Of a stretch of DNA of 64,000 bases, positions 55,428-64,000 are shown one piece after another. The stretch lies in contig NC_070566.1 in NCBI RefSeq assembly GCF_026914185.1, forward strand, positions 3,410,001 to 3,474,000. The letters run 5' to 3'. The stretch's first letter is position 1; each line of letters opens with the position of its first letter. Origin of the DNA: Puccinia triticina (taxonomy: Eukaryota; Basidiomycota; Pucciniomycetes; Pucciniales; Pucciniaceae). Position numbers and translations under genes: made by a program. Under the pieces are notes generated by a model. The model was not told where the DNA came from and made no database searches. It worked only from the letters and a program-made list of their open reading frames with translations.

Positions 55428-55919
55428 TGATAAGTTTAGACTAGAATAAAACTTGATTTCAGTAAGAATAAAAATAGAAATAAGTACAAAGTGGAAATGG
55501 TTTTTTACCTAGAATAAAACAGGAACTAGGAATGGGATGAGAGAGAAATGCTAAAACCAGATCCAACACACACACTAGGACTTGAGCTAAGAAGACAACA
55601 ATGATCAGGCTTTTGATGATACAACAATGGTCAACAAAGAAAGAGAAAGGAATGGAATAAGAACCTAGATAAAGCCTGCCTAGACCAAGGACCTCGATGA
55701 GTGTTCCGCGGAGACAACGATGATTGATGATGATGATGCGCCGCGGAGATAGGAGTTTGTTGAGATGAGGAAAAGGGAATCGAGTAGCGGTCAACGGAGG
55801 TCAAGAGGGGACGGTCAACAGCTTCAGAAATGAAGTATGAGCACTTGAGACTCGTGACGTCACAGTAGGCGAGCCGCAAATTGTGTACCGCGTCCTATCA
55901 GAAACCTCTGATTCCAACA
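55428..55919 (-). repeat. 5' LTR of the Copia element
   Basis: 492 bp, same ends as 50928-51422. The sequence just inside it, CATTATCAGTACGG on the minus strand, is where the primer binding site should be. I could not assign it to a tRNA. Confidence 0.95.
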
Positions 55920-56994
55920 CCAGCTTCTGTAGCAGCATTGCGAGCTGCTGCTCATTGAAACTGAAAGGGATTTCTTTCCCAGAATGTACTAGGAGTATGC
56001 GACTTCAGCATGAAGATCACATATTTGCGAGTGGGATGGGAAGGAACCGCTCATGACTCACGTGTACTGGACAATGCTCGATCAAACGACTTCACAATAC
56101 CATCTGGTAGTTTCTACCTTGCTGATGCGGGGTATGGCCTGGATTGGGGAGTTTTGGTACCATACCGAGGGACACGATACCATCTACAAGAGCAAGGAAT
56201 GGCAAATCAAAGGTATGTATGCCAATATGTCCTCCTTTATATGTGCCTTGACACATAGCTGATGATTGTGTGTGTAGGCCGGCAAACCGTGAAGAGCTGT
56301 TTAATCTACGCCATTCAAGCCTTCAAAACATCATTGAGCAATGTTTTGGGGTCTTGAAGCAGCGATTCAAGATCCTCACCACCGCCAGCGAGTATTGACT
56401 GGAGCAGCAATACAACATTGTGATGGCATGTGCTTGCATACATAACATCAACATCCTCCAAAATGGCGAGCTGGATGAGGTCTTTGAGGTATCAGATTTG
56501 GCAATGAGGAATCAACGATCTGAAACTCCGATTCCTGATGAGGAACTTAGTGCAATCCGAGACCAAGAAGAGTGTGAAAATTGGAGGGATTCCATAGCTC
56601 AAGCGCTCTGGGAACAATATGTAGCTACACTTGAGACACGATTTGGCTGATGGGGGCCACCATTCCTTTTTCCCTGTTTGATAACAAGCAAATTGTATCC
56701 ACTGTTTTCTTATCGCTCCCCTTGCTACTTTCCTTGAGTCTTCCAACTGCTGGTTTGCCCGATTGGCCTATACTCAATTGTGATTGATTTGCCACAGTAC
56801 CAGAGGCAAATCTTTCCGGTTGAACTATGGTGTCATGAAGGCTTCTAAGCATTTCAGGGCTCAAAGGAAACAACTGGGGTGGCAGATAAAAGAGAAAGCT
56901 GAAAGGTAACACAATAAAGCTAGCAAATAAAAATAATAAAGTTTCAGAGTGCTTCAATCATGTCGTTGAGCCATTTTGAGCGGAGCTCCTTTGA

Positions 56995-58167
56995 TCAAAT
57001 ACTGATGAAAATCTGGGCGCTTTGTTCGTCCCAAAATATTTTGAATGCTCGTAACGACTCTTCCTGGCTGGCCTCCTGTTCATGCTCCTCCTGATACAGA
57101 TTGATTGCCCATTGAAGATTGGTCTTGGTCGGTGCCTGGTGTGCTTGAGAGTTAGAGGCTCTTCGCTCTTCAAGACAATCGGCTCGTTGTTGGGATGATT
57201 CCATATAGGAAACAAGACCCTCAATTGCCACAGCTACTGGGTCTTTCTTTCTATGAGAGCGAGTAAGGTATGCCGACGGACTTGCTAAGTGTTGATTGGT
57301 GGGTTTGCCAAGATTTGGTTGATTGGTGGGTTCACCGAGATTTGGTGAGGGATTAGGCGAGTCATTGGTGGTCAGGGTTGTATTGGCGGTCAGAGATGGA
57401 TCGGGGGAAGGAAGGATGCCTGCTGCTCGGGCCTGCAGTTGAGCAACACAATCACCGATTGAGCAAGAAGCGTCTCCCGTCACCGCCGAAGAGCCAAAGA
57501 TGATTTCCAGCTTGCGATATTCAGGAAAGGGGGTGCCTTGAAACTTCCGTGCGTGTGGGTGCGACTTTTAAAAATGGTCAACCTCATTGCTCGGTCATTG
57601 GGACCAGCAAAAAAAAAAATACAGACACACCTCCAAAAACCTCTCCCAGACATCATCTGAGGCTATCACTTCACAGTTTGTTTCATCCCAACCGAAGCCG
57701 CTTGCATCTTTACACGCCAAGAATGCGTCATAGTCCTTTTTGAAGGACTGGCTGAGCTTGGATTTTACCTTGTTGTAATCCAGCAAGTTTCCAATCTCGG
57801 GGAAATTCTTCCTCAGCTCTTGTGCAACAAACCGATGAGATGTACTTTGAAAACCAGAGTCCGATCGCTTCCCTTTGTGGACCTCCTCGACATAAAGATC
57901 GAGCATCATGAGCTCCATTGGACCCGTCCAGAGGAGCTTCTTGCGGGTCACGCCAGCAGCAGTCGTGGTCGCATATGTATCGTTGTCTGGATCCACGGAT
58001 TCGGTCGCACGTGATCGGATGGGTCCGGTTGATCGTTGTCCTTGACCTCTTCCTTGGGACTTTGCTCGCCCACGGGTATTGGTTCCTGGCTGACTGGACG
58101 TCCTTGAAGTTTGGGGTAGTGTTTGTTGAGTGAGAAGATTTGGGTCGAGAAAGGATTCTTCCTCCAT
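56995..58167 (-). CDS. Harbinger-associated Myb/SANT-like DNA-binding protein
   Basis: Exons 57631-58167 and 56995-57564 give 368 residues in frame. The N-terminus is polar and Arg/Gly/Gln-rich. A Myb/SANT-like trihelix region follows (KKLLWTGPMELMMLDLYVEEV ... LLDYNKVKSKLSQSFKKDYDAF, about residues 75-155), then FPEYRKLEIIFG, a Pro/Asn/Thr-rich linker and a C-terminal helical part. In PIF/Harbinger elements this second protein imports the transposase into the nucleus and helps it bind the ends. It is intact although its partner is dead. The start was chosen at MEEESFLDPN; an in-frame ATG exists at 58251. Confidence 0.88.
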
Positions 58168-58353
58168 CGTTGAAGTGCAGCGTATCGAAGGCAGCGTATA
58201 GTGAGGGCAGCGTGTATTGAGGGCAGCGTAATGATTGGCTGGGTGATTCACATATATATCGATATATTACGATTGTGCCAAACACCAAGCGTCGTAATGG
58301 CATATGTCACAATTATTTATTGCGTAATAATTACACTGCCAAACAGGGCCTAA

Positions 58354-58856
58354 GTCTGCTGGCTTCTGTAATGATAGCCCGGCTGACACATGCACAGGAT
58401 CGGAACGCCTAGTAAATACCTCCTGCTTGTTTCTCTCCCTGAACTGCTGGCAATTTAAGGGAGTATGTAGCCCGTGTGATCCCAAGAAAGGAGACTCTGA
58501 AACGCGGACTGGGTGGACCAGTCAGGTCATAGGGAGTGAGCTCATGTCAAGCTCGGCTTTCATTGGAGTGATCCGGATGGCTTCAACAGTTTTCCGTCCG
58601 GCCACATTGGCAACTAAAGAATGAAAACAGAGTGGCTTGGAAAACTGGAAGGGTGCATTACGTTTCCCTCAAAGTGTGCTGATAAACACCGGAGAGTTTT
58701 AGATGGGCTTGTTTGATGAAGAGATATGTAGAGAGAGCGAGACTATATACAGAGTGTTTTTGGTGTTATATTGTCACTCGCCCGGCCGGCTTGCCCCTGA
58801 GTCGCTTTCCGTGTTGGACACGCGGACCCCATCTGTGGTATGTGAGGAGAGCACGA
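58354..58856. other. Intergenic, nothing recognised
   Basis: About 500 bp between the Harbinger right end and the mS41-like gene. No coherent frame or repeat. It presumably includes the 3' UTR of the latter. Confidence 0.4.
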
Positions 58857-59438
58857 TCAGTAATGGGCGGGTGTGTGTGTGCGTGTTACTGTGACTGACC
58901 CTCTGAATTTCTTCGGTTTCCTGACGCCGACAGCGAATTCCTTAGGATCCAATCCATGTCTATTGAAGAGCGATGTAAGTGGGAGGCAGTCCGGGGTGTT
59001 TTTTATTATTATTACTTGCCTGAATAGTTCCATGCACCTCAGAAGATATCGTCGTTCCTTAGGGACTGAGAGTGTGCCATCCTTGACCAGCTGGGTCTTG
59101 GGCTCGAGGGAGAAGAGCTGGTCCCACTCTGTGAACTTGTTCGCGAGTGCCAGCAGGGATGGTCTTCGGAGGGATTCGAGGAATGCCTCGACGGTCTCTA
59201 TTCCATCTGGAACCAGAAAGGGTGACGTTAGTCTGTCTGAGTTATGGGTGAGTGGGCTGAGTGACTTGCGATGTGGTTTGGGTATTCTTGGCGGGGGCGG
59301 CTTGCGGATGAATCGTGCGAATTTGGCTGGCTGGGCTGGAGAGGGTGTCTGGGTGGGTGCGGTTGAGTAGTGGGACTGGCGGGGGGGTGCTGGTCGGCTG
59401 AGGCTAAGGAGTTGCCTGAGTGATCGAGTGAGGCTCAT
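58857..59438 (-). CDS. Mitochondrial small-subunit ribosomal protein mS41-like (IGR/Fyv4 domain)
   Basis: Fyv4/mS41 proteins carry a small SAM-like IGR domain and belong to the mitochondrial ribosome small subunit. Exons 59020-59438 and 58857-58959 give 173 residues in frame. A basic, Ser-rich N-terminus with Pro stretches fits a mitochondrial targeting sequence (MSLTRSLRQLLSLSRPAPP). The domain spans IETVEAFLESLRRPSLLALA, WDQLF and ERRYLLRCMELFR, and continues after the intron with HGLDPKEF and RKPKKFRG, a typical ending. The intron uses a GC donor (AG/GCAAGT). It is transcribed away from VPS45 with 159 bp between the starts. Confidence 0.82.
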   Translation of the reverse strand: MSLTRSLRQLLSLSRPAPPRQSHYSTAPTQTPSPAQPAKFARFIRKPPPPRIPKPHRKSLSPLTHNSDRLTSPFLVPDGIETVEAFLESLRRPSLLALANKFTEWDQLFSLEPKTQLVKDGTLSVPKERRYLLRCMELFRQVIIIKNTPDCLPLTSLFNRHGLDPKEFAVGVRKPKKFRGSVTVTRTHTPAHY

Positions 59439-59597
59439 TTTGGCTGGCGGAGTTGCTGGCGGGGCTGGGGGGGGAGTTCAGCATGTGGGCCTCCCGATCG
59501 GAGGGAGGCGGGGGACCCGAATGGACGGGGGAAGGGGGATATTGTACTCCCACTGCAAAGTGGCCAGCCATCCAGTTGACCACGAACAATCGACACG
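59439..59597. promoter_or_regulatory. Shared divergent promoter of the mS41-like and VPS45 genes
   Basis: 159 bp separate the two start codons. GC-rich with a run of nine G residues near 59466-59474. No TATA box seen. Confidence 0.5.
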
Positions 59598-62338
59598 ATG
59601 GACCTACTCAAGTCGATCCAGCACTACATCAACAGACTCATCACCCAGCCACCAGGAATCAAGGTACTCCTACTCGACCCAGACACCGTAAGAGACCCAA
59701 CACAACACCAAACCAAACCAAACCATCAGCTGACCAAGCTACACCCCCCCACAGACGGCCATCATCTCACTAGCCTCAACCCAGTCAAACCTACTCGAAC
59801 ACGAGATCTACCTCACTGACTCCATCTCAAACACCAACCGGGACCCCATGCACCATCTCAAGGTATGCCCGGTCTATCTGCTCATCCCACCAGCATGAGA
59901 GGACCAACAGCTCGGCACAGTGTATATGCTTCCTAAGACCGACCGCAGAGAGCTTGAAGGCAATGGAAGACGAACTCAGGAACCCGCGCTACAAGGAGTA
60001 CTGGCTCTGTGAGTCAAACAAACTATCTATCTATCTATCTTCGTCTTCCATTTCTGCATGCTTATACCCAAACATACTGCCCCCAGATTTCAGTAACATC
60101 CTCAAAAAATCAGAGATCGAAATGCTGGCCGAGGCCGACGAACGTGAGCTCGTCCGGGAGGTCCAGGTCAGTTCTCTCCTGCTTTCAAACTAAACCCCAC
60201 CCGATCCAGCCATGGTAGGTCGTTCGATCATCTCTCCCCATCCACTTGTCTCGCGTTTTTTATTTTATTTTTGATCTCATCTGTGTTTCCATCTCATCCG
60301 CACAAAGGTTCCTTGTCCTCACCCATCTAATCTAAGAATCCTTGATTTGTTTTCCCGAAACCTCCATCCATAAATCCCACAGGAATACTTCGCCGATTAC
60401 GCACCGATCACCTCCTCCCACTTCTCACTCAACTTGCAACCCTACAACCCCCAACCGCATTCCCACCAACCAACCACCATCTCACTATCCTCGCTAGTCG
60501 CCCAGCCCGCCACCCCAGCCACCAAAAAACCTTCCCAGCGCTCACTGCCCCTCTTTGGAGACTCCACCTCCACCTGGAATATCTCTACCGGCGCCCTCGA
60601 ACGTCACGTCCAATGTCTCAGTGCCTTGTGCCTCAGCTTGAAGAAAAAACCGCTGATCCGGTATGCCAAGATGAGCAAGATGGCCAAAAAACTGGGCCAA
60701 GAACTGCTTGTGAGAATCTTCTTCTCTGGACCTCCTATTAACATTCAGTTTTGGCTAATTATTATGTGCGGATTAGTATCAGATCCAGAGTGAACAACAG
60801 CTGTTTGATTTCAGGCTCACTCATCCCTCGCCGGTCCTACTCATACTTGATCGTAAACACGACCCCGTCAGTCCGCTCTTGACGCAATGGACCTACCAAG
60901 CCATGGTGCATGAGATCCTAGGGATCGACAATGGGCGAGTCGATCTCTCCGGCGCCCCAGAGATCCGACCCGAGCTGAAGGAGATCGTCCTGAGCACCGA
61001 GCAAGACCCGTTCTTTGCCAAGAACTTGTACGCCAACTTCGGCGACCTAGGCGCGTCTGTGAAGGCGTACGTCTCCGAATACCAGACCAAGACGGTCTCC
61101 TCGAAGCTGGTCGCAGGCAAGATCGATACCGTCCAGGATATGAAGCGCTTCCTCGAGGAGTATCCCGAACATCGCAAGCTTAGCGGTAACGTCAGCAAAC
61201 ATGTCTCGTTGGTCGGCGAGCTGAGTCGCTTGGTCGGCGAGCTGAAGTTGCTCGAGGTCAGCGAACTGGAGCAGAGTCTGGCGGCCAACGAGAGCCATGG
61301 CTCAGACCTCAAAGTAAGCTTCTCATCATCATCTCCCTACAAACTACTGATCGATCGTGGTTTGTCTCCTAGAATGTCCGCGAAATGATCGCGTCACCCC
61401 AGATCAACTCGGATGCTAAACTTCGGCTCGCATTGCTGTATGCACTGCGCTACCAAAAATTCAACGGGAACAGCATAGTAGGGATCGTGGAGTTGCTGAA
61501 GCAATACGGCGTCCCGGAGCAGGATGCGCGACTGGTGTATGTGATGCTGAACTTTGCGGGGCAGGAGGAGCGACAAGACGATCTGTTTTCGAATGCGAAT
61601 TTCTTCAGTCGAGGCAAGTCGGCCTTGAAAGGATTGAAAGGGGTGGAAAACGTGTACACGCAGCACACGCCGCCGTTAGTGGAGACGGTGGAACAGCTGC
61701 TGAAGGGCCGGCTCAAGGAGACCGGGTACCCTCTCCTGGACTCCCCAGTGGACTCGAGGAATTCGGTGCCCCAGGCTGCCCAGACCGCGCCGATTAGGCC
61801 CATCGAGCTCATCGTCTTCGTGGTCGGTGGGACTACGTACGAGGAGGCCCGCTCCATCGCCCTTCTTAACGAACGACTCGCCTCCGGCGTCGGCTTCTCG
61901 GGCCCCGGACCCCAGCCACAAATCGGCGCACGGGTGGTCTTGGGCGGGACGTGTGTGCACAACTCGCGAACGTACATCGCCACCCTGATTGTCTCTCTTT
62001 GGTCGATATATACTGATGATGTTTATTTGGGCAGGTTCCTGGACTGGCTGCGCGAGCTGGGCGCCAAGTTCCCCGGCTCCACGGAGGCGAAGCCCGGGCT
62101 GATCACGGCCAGTGGCGGGCCGACGGGCCCGCCGGGGGAGACGAGCTTTGGCGAGGGCGGCGGCGGGTTCAACCTCCAGCTCGGCGCGCTATCCGTCAAC
62201 GTCGGCGGCGCCGGCGCCGGCGCCAGTGCCGCCGGCAATCAGGTCGCCGCCGGGCTCGAGGAGTTCGGAGACGCGGCCGTCGACGGCGTCCGCAACTTGT
62301 TTGGCAGGGTCCGCAAGGGCGTCGTCGGCGGGTTCTGA
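59598..62338 (+). CDS. VPS45: VPS45-type Sec1/Munc18 protein
   Basis: VPS45 binds the syntaxin Tlg2 and SNARE complexes and drives fusion of Golgi-derived vesicles with endosomes. Eight exons (59598-59687, 59755-59862, 59921-60008, 60087-60166, 60383-60709, 60777-61313, 61373-61971, 62035-62338) sum to 2133 nt and 710 residues in frame. Landmarks: DLLKSIQHYINRLITQPPG with KVLLLDPDT, then TAIISLASTQSNLLEHEIYL, CICFLRPTAESLKAM, EYFADYAPI, ILDRKHDPVSPLLTQWTYQA, KLLEVSELEQSLA, LALLYALRYQ, IELIVFVVGGTTYEEA and VVLGGTCVHNSRTFLDWL. Two features make it longer than the usual 570-600 residues: a polar Pro/Ser/Thr/His insert after EYFADYAP, and a Gly/Ala-rich tail of about 75 residues after FLDWLRELGAKF. 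Confidence 0.95.

Positions 62339-62339
<1 letters not shown>

Positions 62340-62372
<33 letters not shown>
62340..62372. repeat. Run of 33 C residues next to the VPS45 stop codon
   Basis: An uninterrupted C homopolymer starting two bases after the TGA, within the expected 3' UTR. The assembled length is uncertain. Confidence 0.85.
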
Positions 62373-62586
62373 TTTCAACTGCATGCTTATCTCTTGCTGG
62401 GTCCTTGCTTCCTTTGGAGTCTCTCCTCTCGCCCTCTCATCTTTATACAATTCGATCAAAAATGGGCTGTAAGATAATATAATTGTGCCTGCATATGCAT
62501 CGAGATGCCGATATGTTGGATGTTGGCTTGGTCGGAGCGACGGGCATCACATCCCAGCGCAGTGGAATCGGATGGGCACATACATA

Positions 62587-62746
62587 TATGGTATTCAAAA
62601 TTGCATAAGATTTTTTTACATAAAATCATAAACTGCAATTTTGGCTGGGAGATGTCACTTTAAGTTTTATGCACGCTGACATCTCCCAGCCAAAATTGGT
62701 TTATGACTTTATGTAAATAGTGACATATGCAATTTTGAACACCATA
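62587..62746. mobile_element. Small foldback/MITE hairpin, arms ~70 bp
   Basis: Left arm 62587-62657 and right arm 62677-62746 are inverse complements with a few differences. They meet at GCTGGGAGATGTCA and TGACATCTCCCAGC around a 19-nt loop. The outer ends are TATGGTATTCAAAATTGC and GCAATTTTGAACACCATA. No coding capacity. From 62747 to 62944 nothing else is seen. Confidence 0.8.
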
Positions 62747-62944
62747 ATAGTGTTTTGCAGAATGCTTGGATCTTGCAAAAAACTTCTGGCTTTGTTATGC
62801 ACTAGCATTAAACCTCTTGCCAAACTTTAGGCAGGTCTTGCTTTCAAGGTTCTTTGTGCACACACACACACCTAATTCACCAAACTTTGAGAATTACTTT
62901 GGCCTGGTATGTACTTGGCACTTGGTTGGCCCCTCCCTGCCAGA

Positions 62945-63030
62945 GGGATAGAGAGCACTCTTCTGGTGGGAGGCTTGCTGTGGCTGGCGACAAAGCTGCC
63001 CCTCTTGCAGGCAGGGACTTGCATATAACT
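62945..63030. repeat. AAGTCCC-family relic
   Basis: CTGGTGGGAGGCTTGCTGTGG and GCAGGCAGGGACTTGC match the blocks at 19600-19660 and 22315-22380. Confidence 0.5.
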
Positions 63031-63234
63031 GCTCCCTAGGTGACCCTTTCCAGGTTTCTTGTTGTACCGGCAGTCTGGACTTCTTCACCGCCAGGCTGAC
63101 TCAAATGGAGGAGTGGGCGTTTCAGGGGGGGATGAATCCAGCCTAAACAATTCTCCTCTGGGTACATCCCCATGGTTATTGCATTGATAAAAAAAGAAGA
63201 TGTACGTACATACTAGATTAACTACGTATATGTG

Positions 63235-63900
63235 CAGCTTCCGGCAGCCGGCACCTGCTTGCCAAGATCCAGGAATTGTTCTGGGCGGGCGAGCAGGTTA
63301 CACGCACTTGCTGGGAAGAGCGGGTGCGCCTTTGTACTCGGCGGAGATGAATGTTCTTCAGCTCCTCCAGGCTGACCTACAACCTGCTTGAAGAGGAAGA
63401 TTTCTCAGCAAGCAGGTGCAAGGTGTTTGCACCGGAGGAATCCTCTGGATGAGTGCAGACCTTGGAGCTTCTTTGCTTGCCGGGGATGATTCCGGAATCC
63501 AAGCAAGGGTCAATACTCAAAAGCCTCCTCCTTGGCGGTATCATTTTCCCGGTGAGGATATCATCTCTTTGGCTTGCCTGGAAAGATTCCTCCGGGACAA
63601 GTATGTACCTTCACCTTGTACCTGCTTGCTGATGTCCTCAGCAAGCAGTCTTACCTTTTACCTTCTTGCTAAGAACCTTGGCAAGCAGGTACAACATCAA
63701 GGTACTTGCCAGGGAGGAATCATCTCCGTGTGGGTGCATGTACCTATGTATTCATCCTTGGAGCTTCTTCTGCTTGCTGGGCGGTGATTCCTGCCAAGAC
63801 TCCTGCAAGAAGTTGAAGCGTGTGCCTGCTTCCCGGGAGCCAGAGGCCATGGCTTGCCAGCATGCCAGTGAGAAATCCCGGCATGTGCTTGCTTGGCTAT
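63235..63900. repeat. CTTGC/GCAAG word array
   Basis: The words CCTGCTTGC, CTTGCTGGG, GCAAGCAGG and CTTGCCAGG recur about twenty times in both orientations over 660 bp. I could not define terminal repeats. Frames here are by-products. Confidence 0.55.
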
Positions 63901-63927
63901 GAAAGGGTATATGGTTATGTAATTGCT

Positions 63928-64000
63928 CATCCATGGTTGCGTTTTTTTAGTTGTACATAATTCTTGACAACCATTTTCATTTATGATTGTTTAGGCTACA
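63928..64000. repeat. Dispersed repeat, cut by the window edge
   Basis: CATGGTTGCGTTTTTTTAG, TTGTACATAATT and TTGTTTAGGCTAC follow the same order as at 26375-26520. Confidence 0.6.

Larger units (their letters stand above)
50928..55919 (-). mobile_element. Ty1/copia LTR retrotransposon inserted in the Harbinger transposase
   Basis: 4992 bp, flanked by the 5-bp target duplication CCAGC (50923-50927 and 55920-55924). LTRs lie at 50928-51422 and 55428-55919. Gag-protease and integrase-RT-RNase H lie in one frame separated by a single TGA. A GGGGG purine tract directly precedes the 3' LTR. Domain order integrase before reverse transcriptase defines Ty1/copia. The LTR difference of about 2% dates it as younger than the Harbinger element that it split. 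Confidence 0.96.
50328..56650 (+). pseudogene. Harbinger DDE transposase, broken
   Basis: Exon 1 is 50328-50704. Coding sequence resumes about 50779 and reaches GALDGVHIPA at 50927, where the Copia element is inserted. It continues at 55925 with SVAALRAAAH and KGFLSQNVLGVCDF, then LRVGWEGTAHDSRVLDNA and YLADAGYGLDWGVLVPYRG, a short intron (56213-56277), NLRHSSLQNIIEQCFGVLKQRF, and the C-terminus to 56650. Besides the insertion there are TGA codons at 55956-55958, 55962-55964 and 56396-56398, and a likely 2-nt frame error at the start of the second exon. It cannot make an active enzyme. Confidence 0.9.
50169..58350 (+). mobile_element. PIF/Harbinger transposon interrupted by a Copia element
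   Basis: The ends are GGCCCTGTTTGGCAG and its inverse CTGCCAAACAGGGCC (58336-58350), flanked by TAA on both sides (50166-50168 and 58351-58353), the three-base target typical of Harbinger. It carries the two genes expected of the superfamily, a DDE transposase (plus) and a Myb/SANT-like protein (minus). Removing the 4992-bp Copia insertion and its 5-bp duplication leaves about 3.2 kb, a normal size. Confidence 0.93.

Overview
The window looks like nuclear DNA of a basidiomycete, most likely a rust fungus (Pucciniales). The genes have many short GT-AG introns, the space between them is packed with transposons and minisatellites, and the gene and transposon families fit that group. The species cannot be named from the sequence alone. 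All gene models were spliced by eye. Six models close exactly in frame (exon sums divisible by three): FHA/SNIP1-like protein, cyclopropane-fatty-acid synthase, CDC50, ornithine-type carrier, mS41-like protein and VPS45. The intact IS630/Tc1 transposase and the Harbinger SANT-like protein also close.

Layout. 0-7 kb: palindromic minisatellites, GGTACC-rich repeats, a solo LTR and a foldback element. 7.3-9.7 kb: secreted serine carboxypeptidase, possibly decayed. 9.7-15 kb: repeats, a TIR element filled with the word TATTG, and a tRNA-like sequence. 15.2-19 kb: a whole but dead hAT transposon with GGTACC-rich ends. 19-24.5 kb: a 2.7-kb tandem duplication that copied the promoter and first exon start of the SNIP1-like gene (24.3-25.5 kb). 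26.6-28.5 kb: cyclopropane-fatty-acid synthase. 28.9-35.9 kb: an apparent 7-kb IS630/Tc1-mariner element with perfect 25-bp TIRs, TA flanks, an intact DD34E transposase and two paralogous SAM-like passenger genes; a 410-bp relative lies beside it. 37.6-39.2 kb: a gag-only LTR element. 39.7-43.4 kb: CDC50 and a mitochondrial carrier. 44-50 kb: two more word-array elements with 8-bp target duplications and a second solo LTR. 50.2-58.4 kb: a PIF/Harbinger element split by a Ty1/copia retrotransposon. 58.9-62.3 kb: mS41-like and VPS45 genes in divergent orientation. 62.3-64 kb: hairpin and repeats.

The host genes are ordinary housekeeping functions (vesicle fusion, lipid flipping, splicing, mitochondrial transport and translation) and form no joint pathway. 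The main interest is in the mobile DNA: the cargo-bearing Tc1-like element, the hAT-like elements built almost wholly from one short word and its complement, the nested Copia-in-Harbinger insertion, and repeated TGA/TAG nonsense codons that fit C-to-T decay in transposon genes.
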